Assembly: GCA_018899795.1 (NCBI GenBank)
Contig: JAHIHJ010000206.1
Location: 1 to 5,546, forward strand
Direction: 5' to 3'
DNA from: Methanobacteriota archaeon
Lineage (GTDB): Archaea; Halobacteriota; Methanosarcinia; Methanosarcinales; Methanoperedenaceae
Length of the DNA: 5,546 bases
A model generated the notes under the pieces. That model made no database searches. It was not told where the DNA came from and worked only from the letters and a program-made list of their open reading frames with translations. Positions within the stretch are counted from its first letter, which is position 1, and the number at the start of each line of letters is the position of its first letter. A program made the translations under genes and the position numbers. This document shows positions 5,303-5,546 of the stretch, one piece after another.

Positions 5303-5546
5303 ATGAATATTGGAATTATTTCAGATATACATGGGAATAATGAAGCGCTTGAGGCTGTCCTTGAAAAATTGGACCACACAGACTTCATAATATGTGCAGG
5401 CGACATTGTGGGACATGGCCCGAATCCTGAAGAAGTAATCGGTCTTTTGAAGAAAAACAATATAATAGCTGTCAAAGGTAACTATGACGATGCCGTAGCA
5501 AAGATCATGGATGATTGCGGATGTCTTTTTGACCCTGTCGAGATAA
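5303..5546 (+). CDS. Calcineurin-like metallophosphoesterase (3' end outside window)
   Basis: Only the first 81 codons are present. The N-terminus IGIISDIHGNNEAL (3-16) carries the first metal motif (Asp8, His10), CAGDIVGHGP (31-40) carries the bridging Asp34, and KGNYDDAVA (58-66) is the third motif with Asn60. It therefore belongs to the YfcE/MJ0936-like group of cytoplasmic metal-dependent phosphodiesterases or phosphatases. The usual GNHD is GNYD here, so the His that often acts as general acid is Tyr. I associate this variant, together with the following DDCGC sequence, with a subgroup of these proteins. The substrate is unknown. The gene begins 11 nt after the phnE stop with a strong ribosome site, so it is probably the fourth gene of the phnDCE operon. 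Confidence 0.85.
   Translation, partial: MNIGIISDIHGNNEALEAVLEKLDHTDFIICAGDIVGHGPNPEEVIGLLKKNNIIAVKGNYDDAVAKIMDDCGCLFDPVEI

Noticed and set aside
1..5546. tRNA, rRNA, CRISPR array or insertion sequence
   Set aside because: No cloverleaf-like sequence, spaced direct repeats, transposase motif or terminal inverted repeats were seen; the only direct repeats are the 38-bp duplication and the promoter boxes.

Overview
The window looks archaeal, most likely a methanogen-related or ANME-type euryarchaeon (Methanosarcinales or Methanoperedens-like). This is inferred from several things: the Shine-Dalgarno sites (AGGTGAT, AGGAGG), the AT-rich TATA-like promoter blocks, a PhnD-type binding protein held by an N-terminal membrane helix with no lipobox cysteine, and the general protein style. 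No rRNA or other marker gene is present, so the assignment is tentative. Every gene I can support lies on the + strand.

Layout. (1) 1-750: a PHP-family metal-dependent phosphoesterase gene that has lost its middle and is split between two frames. (2) 751-1665: a promoter block, then three very small ORFs (about 49, 52 and 25 codons) packed in front of a PsiE-family membrane protein; the 25-codon ORF encodes one predicted membrane helix and its stop overlaps the psiE GTG start. (3) 1666-2694: a second promoter block and a sugar-phosphate isomerase/epimerase-like TIM-barrel protein with an unusual C-terminal tail. (4) 2695-5546: a third promoter block, a perfect 38-bp tandem duplication across the start of phnD, then phnD-phnC-phnE and a metallophosphoesterase that runs off the window, spaced as one operon.

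The main unifying signal is a nearly identical box (TATATAGATTAT, then WGW, then GATAAA) in front of three separate transcription units, plus a degenerate fourth copy at the window edge before the PHP gene. In all four cases the box ends 32-33 nt before a start codon. The genes behind it (PHP phosphoesterase, PsiE family, sugar-phosphate-like isomerase, phosphonate/phosphite-type ABC importer plus phosphoesterase) suggest a local phosphorus-acquisition regulon under one regulator. That regulon is inference; the repeated box and its fixed spacing are directly visible.

The 38-bp duplication is not a multiple of three. It makes the original phnD start open a 13-codon upstream ORF whose TGA overlaps the ATG of the intact phnD frame.
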